The notes under the pieces: generated by a model | The model's database searches: none | What the model saw: only the letters and a program-made list of their open reading frames with translations | Told to the model about the DNA's origin: nothing | Source: an uncultured Chlorobiales bacterium | GTDB lineage: Bacteria > Bacteroidota > Chlorobiia > Chlorobiales > Chlorobiaceae | NCBI GenBank assembly: GCA_903929135.1 | Contig: CAIYTH010000014.1 | Location: 1 to 34,257, forward strand | Reading direction: 5' to 3' | Length of the DNA: 34,257 nucleotides | Part shown: one piece after another, positions 26,717 to 34,257 of the stretch | Layout of the letters: the number at the start of each line of letters is the position of its first letter | Position numbering within the stretch: the first letter of the stretch is position 1 | Made by a program: the position numbers and the translations under genes

Positions 26717-27148
26717 ATGATCGGTTTGTTGCAGCTTCTCTCTGTCTGTCTCTTTGCATCTGTAGGACTCATCTCCCTCAACATGGCAGCGAAGAGTTTA
26801 CGGTCCCGAAGTTTTCTCTCCTTTCATGCGGCCGCTTACGGGAACTCCTGGGATTCTGTCGACGGCAGGCTTCAGGCGGTGATCCTTGCGCTCCTCCGCA
26901 CAGTCGGTCTCGGGTTCCTGGTCGTAGGCCTCCTGTTGCTGCTGGTGCCTATAATCGACTGCTTCGTCCCGCTCTCCTTCTTTGCGGTGCTCTCACCGAT
27001 CCTTTCCCTCCTGTTCTGTTTCGGGCTGGGTGTCGTCAATCACCGGTTGCATCAGCAAACCGGCGCCAAAACACCCTGGAAGGAATCCTTTTTCGCGTCC
27101 GCCATGATCATGGCCGGCATTATCCTGTCAATGATCCAGAAGTCTTGA
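26717..27148 (+). CDS. Small membrane protein of unknown function
   Basis: 143 residues, ATG at 26717 with a GGAGG ribosome site at 26707-26711. Hydrophobic segments at about 2-22, 58-80, 82-107 and 124-140 suggest three or four membrane helices. The loop at 25-55 is polar (FLSFHAAAYGNSWDSVDG) and that at 108-122 is basic. I do not recognise the family. It directly follows the DGC-domain gene and shares its strong ribosome-site style, so the two likely act together, perhaps in metal handling or transport; that role is inference only. Confidence 0.7.
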   Translation: MIGLLQLLSVCLFASVGLISLNMAAKSLRSRSFLSFHAAAYGNSWDSVDGRLQAVILALLRTVGLGFLVVGLLLLLVPIIDCFVPLSFFAVLSPILSLLFCFGLGVVNHRLHQQTGAKTPWKESFFASAMIMAGIILSMIQKS

Positions 27149-27319
27149 TTCGTTCAGAAGCCTCCTTGCCAGCCCACCCATGTCGACATTCTGATCACTC
27201 CCTCCGGGAGCGTTCATCCCGTTCCTTCCAAAGCGACCGACTTCCTCAGATAATTGGAGGATATTTGTTAAATTCCGCCTTTACGAACGGCCGCACAATC
27301 CCAAATAAATACTCCACAC

Positions 27320-28894
27320 ATGTCTGATCCTGTCATCAAGCGGGCTCTCGTTTCCGTTTCCGACAAAACCGGCATCGTCGATTTCTGTCGCGAACTCTCC
27401 TCCATGGGCGTCAAGATATTTTCGACCGGTGGCACCCTGAAATCCCTTCAGGAAGCCGGGATCGATGCCGCTTCCATCTCCACGATCACCGGGTTTCCCG
27501 AGATCATGGACGGCAGGGTCAAGACGCTCCATCCGAAGATCCACGGCGGACTGCTCGCCGTTCGCGGGAACACGGAGCACCGGAAGGCAGCCAGCGACAA
27601 CGGCATCGAGTTCATCGACCTCGTCGCGGTCAACCTCTACCCGTTTGAAGCCACCGTCGCCAGGCCCGACGTGACCTTCGAGGACGCCATCGAGAACATC
27701 GACATCGGCGGACCTTCGATGCTGCGCAGCGCGGCGAAGAACAACGAATCGGTGACCGTGATCACCGATGCTGCCGACTACGCAACCGTGCTTGCCGAGA
27801 TGAAGTCGAACGGCGGCACCACCACGAGGGCCACCCGCCTCAACCTTGCCGCCAAGGTGTTCGCCCTGACCTCGAAATACGACACGGCCATCGCCGCCTA
27901 CATGGCGACCGCCGCCGGCACGGCCAGGGAGGCTTCCGCCACCATGACCGTCAGGCTGGAACGGGAGCTCGACATGCGCTACGGGGAGAACCCGCACCAG
28001 AACGCCGGCTTCTACAAAATGAACGACGGCGAGGGAGTCCGCTCGTTCTCCGACATCTTCGACAAGCTGCACGGCAAGGAGCTCTCCTACAACAACATGC
28101 TCGATATCGCGGCCGCGACCGGCATCATCGAGGAGTTCCGCGGCGAAGCGCCGTCGGTGGTCATCGTCAAGCACACCAACCCCTGCGGCGTCGCGCAGGC
28201 TCCGACCCTTGCCGAAGCATACCGCCGCGCCTTCTCGACCGACACGCAGGCTCCGTTCGGCGGCATCATCGCCTTCAACCGCCCTCTCGACATGGAGACC
28301 GCCACGGTTGTCAACGAGATCTTCACCGAGATCCTCATCGCCCCGGCCTTCGAGGACGGCGTGCTTGACCTGCTCATGAAGAAGAAGGACCGCAGGCTCG
28401 TGCTGCAGAAGAAGGCTCTTCCGAAAGGCGGCTGGGAGTTCAAGTCAACGCCGTTCGGCATGCTGGTGCAGGACCGGGACAGCAAGATCGTCGCCAGGGA
28501 GGATCTCACGGTGGTGACGAAGCGCAAGCCGACCGAAGAGGAGCTTGCCGACCTGATGTTCGCCTGGAAGATCTGCAAGCACATCAAGTCGAACACCATC
28601 CTCTACGTCAAGAACCGCCAGACCTACGGCGTGGGCGCAGGACAGATGTCGCGCGTCGACTCGTCGAAGATCGCACGCTGGAAGGCTTCCGAAGTGGGCC
28701 TCGACCTGAAGGGTTCGGTGGTCGCTTCCGACGCCTTCTTCCCGTTCGCCGACGGCCTCTTGGCTGCAGCCGAAGCCGGCGTGACCGCGGTCATCCAGCC
28801 CGGCGGCTCGATCCGAGACAACGAGGTGATCGAGGCGGCAGACGCGAACAACCTGGCGATGGTGTTCACCGGTATGCGGCACTTCAAGCATTGA
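27320..28894 (+). CDS. purH: Bifunctional AICAR transformylase / IMP cyclohydrolase
   Basis: 524 residues catalysing the last two steps to IMP. The N-terminal cyclohydrolase domain (about 1-195) has [42 protein letters not shown] and NLYPFEATV. The transformylase domain has LRYGEN-like [30 protein letters not shown] (catalytic Lys-His), the ISRxD-type region, [11 protein letters not shown] and the C-terminal [10 protein letters not shown]. Length is normal. The ATG at 27320 lacks an obvious ribosome site. The 171 bases before it show no gene. Confidence 0.97.
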   Translation: MSDPVIKRALVSVSDKTGIVDFCRELSSMGVKIFSTGGTLKSLQEAGIDAASISTITGFPEIMDGRVKTLHPKIHGGLLAVRGNTEHRKAASDNGIEFIDLVAVNLYPFEATVARPDVTFEDAIENIDIGGPSMLRSAAKNNESVTVITDAADYATVLAEMKSNGGTTTRATRLNLAAKVFALTSKYDTAIAAYMATAAGTAREASATMTVRLERELDMRYGENPHQNAGFYKMNDGEGVRSFSDIFDKLHGKELSYNNMLDIAAATGIIEEFRGEAPSVVIVKHTNPCGVAQAPTLAEAYRRAFSTDTQAPFGGIIAFNRPLDMETATVVNEIFTEILIAPAFEDGVLDLLMKKKDRRLVLQKKALPKGGWEFKSTPFGMLVQDRDSKIVAREDLTVVTKRKPTEEELADLMFAWKICKHIKSNTILYVKNRQTYGVGAGQMSRVDSSKIARWKASEVGLDLKGSVVASDAFFPFADGLLAAAEAGVTAVIQPGGSIRDNEVIEAADANNLAMVFTGMRHFKH

Positions 28895-28929
28895 TAAACC
28901 TTTTGAAGCCTGTTGCGCGGGTTGATTGC

Positions 28930-29040
28930 TTCGTTGGGTGGTGCTCGAAATCCTCACGTACTCCGTGTACGCTCCGGTTTCTCCGCTCCGTCCGCCTTGC
29001 ACTCGAACCGCTCGCGACGATCGAAAACGAATCCGTTGGC
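28930..29040. other. Structured-looking intergenic block after purH
   Basis: About 110 bases with a CGTAC...GTACG palindrome (near 28958-28972) and runs of CTCCG-type words. It codes for no plausible protein and lies between the purH stop and its terminator. I have the impression of similar sequence in other bacterial genomes but cannot verify it. Confidence 0.3.
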
Positions 29041-29060
29041 ACAGTTGATGAGAGAGAAAG

Positions 29061-29090
29061 AAAAAGCTGGGAGCGCATCCCCGCTTTTTT
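29061..29090 (+). terminator. Rho-independent terminator downstream of purH
   Basis: AAAAAGC pairs with GCTTTTT, with inner GGGA/TCCC pairing around GCGCA, and ends in a T6 run. Confidence 0.8.
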
Positions 29091-29097
29091 ATTGCCC

Positions 29098-29142
29098 GTC
29101 CATGCTGTCCATGCAGTCCATCTCGTCCATCAAATCCATTAC
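29098..29142 (+). repeat. Period-9 tandem repeat (GTCCATnnn, five units)
   Basis: Units begin at 29098, 29107, 29116, 29125 and 29134. Each is (G/A)TCCAT followed by three variable bases. It lies directly after the purH terminator and overlaps the stop of the transposase remnant. Confidence 0.75.
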
Positions 29143-29712
29143 TTCATGGCACCACTCGGGCTTTCCGGTTCAGGCAGAGACCGTTTGGCTGTGGCAGAGC
29201 ATTCGCTATTCTCAGAAGGCTCTAAGTGGTTTGGAACTTGCCCCGTGTACAGTAACACCAGACTTTGGGAAAATTCTTTCCGCTGGTCGGCAAATTCAGC
29301 CGGTGTCAGGCCATCAAGGGCACTATGCGGCCTGACGTTGTAGTAATCGTTTCGCCAGTCTTCGATGACCTCTCTGGCATGGCTCAGGCTTAAAAGGCAG
29401 TTGTCTTTCAAGCACTCGTTCCGTACGGACCGATTAAAGTTTTCGATGAAAGCATTATCGACCGGTTTCCCCGGCCTGCTGAAATCAAGCTTCACGCCGT
29501 TTCTCCATGCCCAGTTGTCCACCACGTTTCCTGTGAATTCAGGTCCGTTATGCACTGTGATCACTTCGGGCAACCCACGCATCCAGCAGAGGTAATCGAG
29601 CGTATGGATGACTCGTTTGTCGTTGATGGATGTATTAACGACCATCGCCAGGCTTTCTTTGGTGAACAGCTCCAGTATGTTGAGTAACCGGAATCGTCTA
29701 AGGATGTCCCCA
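29139..29712 (-). pseudogene. IS3-family transposase (orfB) remnant
   Basis: The minus strand encodes the C-terminal half of an IS3-type DDE integrase: RFRLLNILELFTKESLAM, then RGLPEVITVHNGPEFTG, GKPVDNAFIENFNRSVRNECL and YYNVRPHSALDGLTPAEFA. The part with the first catalytic Asp is missing, and the second, normally in SDNGPEF, is His (VHNGPEF). The catalytic Glu (FIENFN) remains. The C-terminus runs about 45 residues past the usual end into repeat sequence. An ATG-initiated frame covers 29139-29645, but homology continues to about 29700 next to the DUF4403 stop. It is an inactive fragment; no clear terminal inverted repeats or target duplication were found. Confidence 0.85.
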
Positions 29713-29734
29713 AGATTGAGTTTGTGAGGCCCAT

Positions 29735-31247
29735 CTATCTGCTTTCTCTCTCTTCGGAAGGCTCTTTTTTTATGATCCTGAGGGATTTGCCTGGCTTGAT
29801 GCGCTTGATCCGCAAGCCAGTACTGGCGGTGGCGTTGACGAGGAGGTAGACGTTGTTTTTACCCATTCGGATCTGGCAGTCATGGATCCTGAGACTGTCA
29901 ACGTTGAAATCGATGGTTTTTCCAGCCTTTTCTCTGGCGACGGCACGGGTAATGACTCCCGGCAGATTTTGAATGAGTGTGCCTACCTGCACGTTGAGTC
30001 TCGATGCGATGCTGTCCCGCACTACTTCGTGTACGACCAGGTCTCCAGTACTGATGATCGGGTTGCCGGTGTCGACGGCGTAGTCGAAGCTGTCGATCCT
30101 GAGCGTACGTGTGTGCACGTCGTAGTACATTCGGCCGCTTATGACCACATTGCCTTTGATGTCGCGGTCGGTGATGACGGCGATGGAGAGCCCTTTCTTC
30201 GATGCGTATGCCCTGACGCCCCTCACTGCGACGTGATATCCCTGCTTGGTGAACGTTCTTCCCTTGAAATACCGGTTCAGGTGATCATTGATTTCGTCAA
30301 AGGGGATGAATGCGAAAAAGTTGATTTCGGAAAGGGTTTTCGCTTTCTCGCTGCCAATCTGCCTGAACGGAGGCAGCGCATTGGCCCGTCTTATGCCGGT
30401 CGTATCGGTCAACATTCTCATGGTCGCCTCGATGCGTGTCAAGCAGACGATCCTGTTCTTGTGAAGGGAGACCCGGCCGTCGATGTTGCTGCAGTGGAAG
30501 CGAAGCCAAATCTGTGCGGGTTTTCTTCCGACGAGGATCGGCTCCTGAAGATCGAGCCAAACTTCTGAAATGGTCGGCCTCAGGTTCGCCGCCTCGTGAA
30601 TCTCGCGGTCGAGCATGCCGGTAAGCCCGCTGCTGTTGTCGCTGATGAATGCATTGATGCTTTCGGTCAGATTTTTTCGGAAGGGGCCGAATTTTACGAT
30701 TGGCTCTTCAATCCATTCGAGGCTGCGGATCCTGAATCTTGTGACCAGGTGCCACTTCCTGTCGACGCTGACCGGTGTCGATAAGGTGATTCGGGCGCGA
30801 GCGCGGACCGGACTGACCAGCAGTTTCGGGAGCGCCTTGCCGAGTCGGCTATCGACCAGCCGACTCTCAACCGAGAGAGGGAAGATGCAGACGAGTTCCC
30901 GGCCTGTCGATTGGATGACGATCGGCTCGTTTCTGGTGAGCACCATGACTACCTTCTCTTTTTTTTTTCTTCTGAAGCCAGAAGGAGGTTTGGAGAAAGT
31001 CGCCTTGAATTTTTCCGTTGAGGTAGGCATCGAGTACCGAAAGCTCAATGCTGACGGGAAGGTTGAAGATGGATGGTGGCCGTTCCAGTGAAACGTCTTC
31101 CGTCAGTGGCGCCGGTGGCCGGATTTTCAGCACTTCATGGGTGTTGTAGAGCCACAGCGCTGCCAACGCGATGATCAAGGCGACGCTGCTGGCTATAACG
31201 AGCGGTTTGCGCTTCAAGCGCTTTCCGGATTCTGCTTTTTCTGTCAT
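29735..31247 (-). pseudogene. DUF4403-like protein gene with frame break at an A10 tract
   Basis: Two overlapping frames together make a protein of about 503 residues. The first (ATG at 31247) has a basic start, one membrane helix (about 15-34) and PPSIFNLPVSIELSVLDAYL, the typical beginning of the DUF4403 domain. It loses frame at ten A residues on the coding strand (30968-30959). The second frame carries the rest: VVMVLTRNEPIVIQ, VRARARITLSTPVSVDRKWHL and the C-terminal NVYLLVNATASTGL. Nine A residues would join them exactly (...LQKKKKEKVVMV...). It may be a true frameshift, a sequencing error, a phase switch or a gene read by slippage. Likely a membrane-anchored periplasmic protein; function unknown. 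The stop lies beside the IS remnant, so the C-terminus could be altered. Confidence 0.75.
30959..30968. repeat. Homopolymer T10/A10 inside the DUF4403 gene
   Basis: Ten T on the plus strand (A10 in the coding strand). It sits exactly where the DUF4403 reading frame shifts; a change of one base restores the full-length protein. Confidence 0.95.
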
Positions 31248-31323
31248 GGAAGCACGGGGGAAGTTTTTCCGTGTGCTTTCCTGGAAATGCTGGGGTTCAT
31301 TTCAATGATAGGGTTTGATCGCT

Positions 31324-31632
31324 CTACATGCAAGGCCTACCGAATAAGCTGAGTGAACTGGGGGTCGCTTCGGAGGGGGCGAATGCCGGATGGGGCAGGG
31401 TGCTTCTCTTCTGATTGTGCGGGCACGTCTCCATGCGGCCGTCTGAGCCGAACAGTGAGTTGCTGGCCATGGCGGCCTCCTCTTCCGAAAATTCACGCTT
31501 CAGTTCGATGGTGAGGCAGGAGATGCCGAGCGTGGCGTCGATCCGTCCCGAAGCCGAAAGGGCGTTCCGCTTCCAGCCGAGGCCGACTGTGCGCTCTACA
31601 CAACAGGCATACCAGGCAGCCTGTATGTCCAA
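31324..31632 (-). pseudogene. Fragment of queG (epoxyqueuosine reductase) with internal deletion
   Basis: 102-codon frame resembling scattered parts of QueG. ERTVGLGWKRNAL matches the RAGLGWxGKN block. It then jumps to RIDATLGISCLTIELK (normally DARRCISYLTIE), then EEAAMASNSLFGSDGRMETCPHNQKR (normally YGCDxCQxVCPWN) and HPAFAPS. The roughly 50 residues between the first two blocks, which include the first [4Fe-4S] cysteines, are absent. Of the later cysteines only that in ETCPHN remains. After FAPS homology stops. The CPHNQ-HxAFAPS end closely matches the other queG at the window's right edge, so this is a decayed duplicate. The remaining bases between 31248 and 31713 show nothing else. Confidence 0.65.
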
Positions 31633-31713
31633 TATTCATTCGAAAATGATATTTTTTTGGAAGAGAAATAACTTCCAGCTCCAATTCAGCACTTCATAGC
31701 CTGGGCCCATGAC

Positions 31714-32211
31714 ATGGAAACGACAGTTCAGATTCGACCGGTAAGAGAAACCGACCTTGGGTCGCTGAGGGAGACGATCAACTCGGTGTGCTCGGAAAAA
31801 TGGTACCTCGCCACCGTCGAAGGCTTTACGCAGGAGCAGAGTCGCGGTTTCCTGAAGCACATCATCGATAGCGGTTTGCCGGAGGTGGTGGCCGTGGATG
31901 GTGACAGGATCGTAGGCTGGTGTGACATCCTTCCGAACACGACGAAAGGCTTCACCCATGTCGGTCACCTGGGGATGGGGGTTGCCGGGGATTACCGGGG
32001 AAAAGGCGTCGGTCGACGTCTGCTGAATGCCTGTCTGGCGCTCGCTGCCGGTTATGGCCTGGAAAAAGTCGAACTTGAGGTTTTTTCCGACAACATCCCT
32101 GCTGTCCGGTTGTACGAAAGCGTCGGGTTCAACGTCGAGGGCCTGAAATCCAATGCCCGGAAACTCGAAGGCAGATATCAGGATATCCAGCTTATGGCGC
32201 TGTCATTCTGA
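31714..32211 (+). CDS. GNAT-family N-acetyltransferase
   Basis: 165 residues. IRPVRETDLGSLRETIN begins the fold. The acetyl-CoA-binding motif A is HLGMGVAGDYRGKGVGRRLL (RxGxGxG/A core RGKGVGRRLL), and motif B is VELEVFSDNIPAVRLYESVGF, typical of RimI/ribosomal or phosphinothricin-type acetyltransferases. The substrate is unknown. The final codons (LSF and stop) lie inside the left terminal repeat of the TGTCATTCTGA element at 32201, so the repeat appears to have replaced the original end. Start ATG at 31714, no clear ribosome site. Confidence 0.88.
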   Translation: METTVQIRPVRETDLGSLRETINSVCSEKWYLATVEGFTQEQSRGFLKHIIDSGLPEVVAVDGDRIVGWCDILPNTTKGFTHVGHLGMGVAGDYRGKGVGRRLLNACLALAAGYGLEKVELEVFSDNIPAVRLYESVGFNVEGLKSNARKLEGRYQDIQLMALSF

Positions 32212-32291
32212 ATGATGCGTAGCGCAATGAAGCATCCATCATATTTAAAATGACAATACGTTCCGGATTCTTCGCTCCGCTCAGAATGACA
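32201..32291. repeat. MITE-like element with TGTCATTCTGA terminal inverted repeats
   Basis: 91 bases bounded by perfect 11-bp inverted repeats TGTCATTCTGA (32201-32211) and TCAGAATGACA (32281-32291). The inside has no ORF and some inverted symmetry (ATGATGCGT / GCATCCATCAT). Its right end (GGATTCTTCG...GCTCAGAATGACA) matches the element at 33927-34000. Confidence 0.8.
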
Positions 32292-32379
32292 AGAAAGTCG
32301 GAATGGACAAGAGGCGGATGACTTGTCTTAACGACTATTGACACCTTTGATTGCCGGAATAATTCCAGGAGAACGTGAG

Positions 32380-32946
32380 GTGGGTGAAAGCAACGAGCGG
32401 ATATGCCCGGTCGAGGGAGCAGGGGGGCTTGACAATGGGGTTCGAAGATGGTTGCAGAACCCACGGAAAATTCTTGCGCCTTATGTCACCGAAGGGATGA
32501 CGGTGCTGGACGTCGGTTGCGGTCCCGGCTTTTTCTCGGTCGAGATGGCGCGACTGGTCGGTAAATCCGGGCGGGTTATCGCATCCGATCTGCAGGAAGG
32601 GATGCTTCGGATCGTCAAGGAGAAGATTGAAGGGACTGAGCTTGAGGAGCGGATTCTCCTGCACAAGTGTGGGGAGAACACCATAGGTGTGTCGGAGCCT
32701 GTTGATTTTGTCCTGCTGTTCTATATGGTCCACGAAGTCCCGGACAAGGAACATCTGTTCAGCGAAATACGAACCATAGTGAAGCCGAACGGACAGGTTC
32801 TGATCGTGGAACCGCCGTTCCATGTTTCGAAATCGGCGTTCGAAGCAACCATCAGCATAGCCGAAGATGCCGGGTTTGTCATTATCGGAAGACCAAGGGT
32901 GCTGTTCAGCAAGACGGTTATACTGAAAACAGCAAGAAACTTGTAG
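32380..32946 (+). CDS. Class I SAM-dependent methyltransferase
   Basis: 188 residues. The SAM loop is VLDVGCGPGFFS (42-53), followed by GRVIASDLQEGML (acidic ribose-binding residue), FVLLFYMVHEVPDKEHLF and VKPNGQVLIVEPPFHVS. A short N-terminal ICPVEGAGGLDNGVRRWLQ segment with Cys9 resembles a group of small UbiE-like methyltransferases of unknown substrate. The frame opens with TTG at 32338, but the GTG at 32380 has an AGGAG ribosome site (32367-32371, 8-base spacing) and gives the expected N-terminus. A small membrane-protein gene follows in the same direction. Confidence 0.85.
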   Translation: MGESNERICPVEGAGGLDNGVRRWLQNPRKILAPYVTEGMTVLDVGCGPGFFSVEMARLVGKSGRVIASDLQEGMLRIVKEKIEGTELEERILLHKCGENTIGVSEPVDFVLLFYMVHEVPDKEHLFSEIRTIVKPNGQVLIVEPPFHVSKSAFEATISIAEDAGFVIIGRPRVLFSKTVILKTARNL

Positions 32947-33019
32947 ACAGGGAATGCGGGACGTTGTTCCTTTGCCAGGGACACTGCTGCCAACGTATGC
33001 CGAACACGAAAAGAAACGC

Positions 33020-33361
33020 ATGACTATCGATCCTGACCTCATCGCTCTTCGGAAGATCAAGCTCATTCACACGGTGGTCTGGGCTTTTTTCGCCACGTCG
33101 ATCATCGCAATACCGATCTGCTCGTTTCTCCAGAACCATCGCCTTGCTTTCGCATGTATCGCCATCGTGGCAGTGGAGGTGCTCATTCTGGTGGTCAACC
33201 GCATGAGTTGCCCCCTTACCGCCATTGCGGGGCGCTACACGGATGATCGGCGTGCCAATTTCGACATCTACCTCCCGGAGTGGCTTGCCCGCAACAATAA
33301 GGCCATCTTCGGTTCCCTGTATTTCATCGGTATCGTCATCACCCTGCTTCGGATGCCATAG
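33020..33361 (+). CDS. Small membrane protein of unknown function
   Basis: 113 residues from the ATG at 33020 (frame open from 32954). Three hydrophobic segments, about 15-38 (LIHTVVWAFFATSIIAIPICSF), 42-61 and 95-111. Between the last two lies a conserved-looking loop CPLTAIAGRYTDDR...FDIYLPEWLARNNKAIFG. The CPLT motif after a helix recalls DUF2784-type proteins, but the resemblance is weak and I would not assign it. Follows the methyltransferase by about 73 bases and may share its transcript. Confidence 0.65.
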   Translation: MTIDPDLIALRKIKLIHTVVWAFFATSIIAIPICSFLQNHRLAFACIAIVAVEVLILVVNRMSCPLTAIAGRYTDDRRANFDIYLPEWLARNNKAIFGSLYFIGIVITLLRMP

Positions 33362-33385
33362 GAGGACTGGTGATTCAGGGCGCGC

Positions 33386-33871
33386 TCACACGAACCGGGC
33401 AAACAGGAACACCCCGACCATCACGAAGGCAATGGCTATGCGGACAGCGGTGCCGACGGCTATGCCGATCCAGACTCCGATGCCGGCGATACCGGCTGCA
33501 TGCACATCCTTTTGTGCGTAGAGTTCACCGAGCACGGCTCCGATGAAAGGACCGGCGATGATTCCCGGCAATCCGAAGGCCAACCCGATCACGGTTCCGA
33601 TGGTTGCTCCCGCCAGGCCGTATTTCCCGGCACCGAAGCGTTTTGCTCCCAACAGGCCGGCAACCGCGTCGATCGCATAGGCGGCGACGGTCAGGATGGC
33701 AAGGATCGAGATCGTGCCCCAGCCGACAAAGGCGAATCCTTCAGCCCAGGCGGCGAACACCAATCCCGCAAACACCAGCAGCACTCCCGGCAGGGCAGGC
33801 AGGAGCAGGCCTGCAAAACCGGCGATGAGCAGGAGAGCGGAGGCTATCCAGAGTATGGTGCTCGTATCCAT
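33386..33871 (-). CDS. DUF456-family membrane protein
   Basis: 161 residues from the ATG at 33871 (frame open from 33904). Nearly all hydrophobic with about five helices, and Gly-rich: LLPALPGVLLVFAGLVFAAW, YAIDAVAGLLGAKRFGAGKYG and GLPGIIAGPFIGAVLGEL. The LPxLPG and GA.RFGAS.xG-type blocks are the DUF456 pattern. Function unknown; such proteins look like small transporters or glycine-zipper membrane proteins. Convergent with the preceding gene, 25 bases between stops. Confidence 0.83.
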   Translation of the reverse strand: MDTSTILWIASALLLIAGFAGLLLPALPGVLLVFAGLVFAAWAEGFAFVGWGTISILAILTVAAYAIDAVAGLLGAKRFGAGKYGLAGATIGTVIGLAFGLPGIIAGPFIGAVLGELYAQKDVHAAGIAGIGVWIGIAVGTAVRIAIAFVMVGVFLFARFV

Positions 33872-33926
33872 CGCGTAGTTATTGTTTTGGCAACAAAAGT
33901 TCACAAAAACTCATAAGGTGGCAGCC

Positions 33927-34000
33927 TGTCATTCTGAGGCCGACGCAGTCGGTTGAAGAATCCAGAATTCATGGATCCTTCGGCTTCGCTCAGGATGACA
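33927..34000. repeat. Second TGTCATTCTGA-ended element
   Basis: TGTCATTCTGA (33927-33937) faces TCAGGATGACA (33990-34000), one mismatch between the arms. The 74-base element contains GAAGAATCC and GGATCCTTCGGCTTCGCTC. It lies intergenic between the DUF456 gene and queG. Confidence 0.78.
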
Positions 34001-34046
34001 GAAATCGGCGTCGGTCATGTTTCAGGGTCATTAGGTCGGTTCTCCA

Positions 34047-34257
34047 CTAGCCCCCTTTTCCTTTTTGTTTTTCCAGCACGGATTTTGCGTTGCGCTTCAG
34101 GCGCTTGAGGCCGAGTCGCATGAGCGGGGTGCCGGCGAAGAGTTTCCTGAAGGAGGAGCCGGTGAGCTCAAGCACTTTTTCTGCCGTCAGCTCCAGGATT
34201 CCAGGTGAGGGGGCGAATGCGTGATGGGGGGCGACGCTTCTTGCCTGGTTGTGCGGG
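34047..34257 (-). CDS. queG: Epoxyqueuosine reductase, C-terminal end (gene continues past window)
   Basis: The last 69 codons on the minus strand before a TAG at 34049-34047. The first residues PHNQARSVAPHHAFAPS follow what must be the CP of the second [4Fe-4S] motif (CPxN). Then come ILELTAEKVLELTG, SSFRKLFAGTPLMRLGLKRLKRNAKSVL, the FRxxFxGTPLxRxGxxxLxRNA ending of QueG, and a lysine-rich tail. QueG reduces epoxyqueuosine to queuosine in tRNA using cobalamin and two iron-sulfur clusters. It fits with queE in this window. Only the 3' end is seen, so intactness cannot be judged. Confidence 0.75.
   Translation of the reverse strand, partial: PHNQARSVAPHHAFAPSPGILELTAEKVLELTGSSFRKLFAGTPLMRLGLKRLKRNAKSVLEKQKGKGG

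Noticed and set aside
29098-29142. Possible CRISPR-like array
   Set aside because: The repeat unit is only 9 bases with no spacers and no cas genes nearby; it is a simple tandem repeat.
28891-29343. Frames downstream of purH
   Set aside because: They run through the terminator, the period-9 repeat and the antisense of the transposase remnant; low-complexity translation.

Overview
The window is about 34 kb of moderately GC-rich chromosome that looks like a green sulfur bacterium (Chlorobiaceae). The markers are a Rieske protein and a fused-type cytochrome b with no cytochrome c1/f gene beside them, a CrtC-type carotenoid 1,2-hydratase, a small CsmB/CsmF-like chlorosome envelope protein, and a type 2 (KMSKS, long C-terminus) isoleucyl-tRNA synthetase. 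Calls rest on reading protein motifs and DNA signals by eye; no database search was possible.

Layout. 1-5.0 kb: a glutamyl-tRNA synthetase gene lacking its 5' end (no HIGH motif), tRNA-Phe, crtC and petCB. 5.1-8.6 kb: a large minus-strand GH13 (alpha-amylase family) gene, convergent with petB across a bidirectional terminator. 8.7-9.7 kb: a CysQ/inositol-phosphatase-like gene with broken metal ligands, preceded by two tiny ORFs joined to it stop-to-start. 9.9-14.9 kb: surface-polysaccharide sugar cluster rfbA-rfbC-rfbD-rfbB (dTDP-L-rhamnose) plus manC (GDP-mannose). 15.0-19.2 kb: chlorosome protein, ileS and a DksA/TraR-family regulator. 19.3-20.8 kb: purF on the minus strand. 21-22.7 kb: a small membrane protein, tRNA-Ala(GGC) and ftsX. 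22.7-25.9 kb: a tight minus-strand run purN-queE-glycosyltransferase-nfo. 26.1-28.9 kb: a cysteine-rich DGC-domain protein with a small membrane protein, then purH.

29-34.3 kb is the accessory, decaying part: an IS3-family transposase remnant with a mutated catalytic Asp, a period-9 minisatellite, a DUF4403 gene whose frame is broken at an A10 tract, a deleted queG (epoxyqueuosine reductase) fragment, a GNAT acetyltransferase, a methyltransferase, two small membrane proteins, two TGTCATTCTGA-ended repeat elements, and the 3' end of a second, intact-looking queG leaving the window.

Functional themes: photosynthetic electron transport and light harvesting (petCB, crtC, csm), polysaccharide precursors, purine biosynthesis (purF, purN, purH in three places), queuosine modification (queE, queG) and translation (gltX, ileS, two tRNAs). 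The most unusual signals are the HIGH-less gltX, the CysQ-like pseudoenzyme with its coupled mini-ORFs, the A10 frameshift and the queG remnant. No CRISPR array, prophage or clear defence system was seen.
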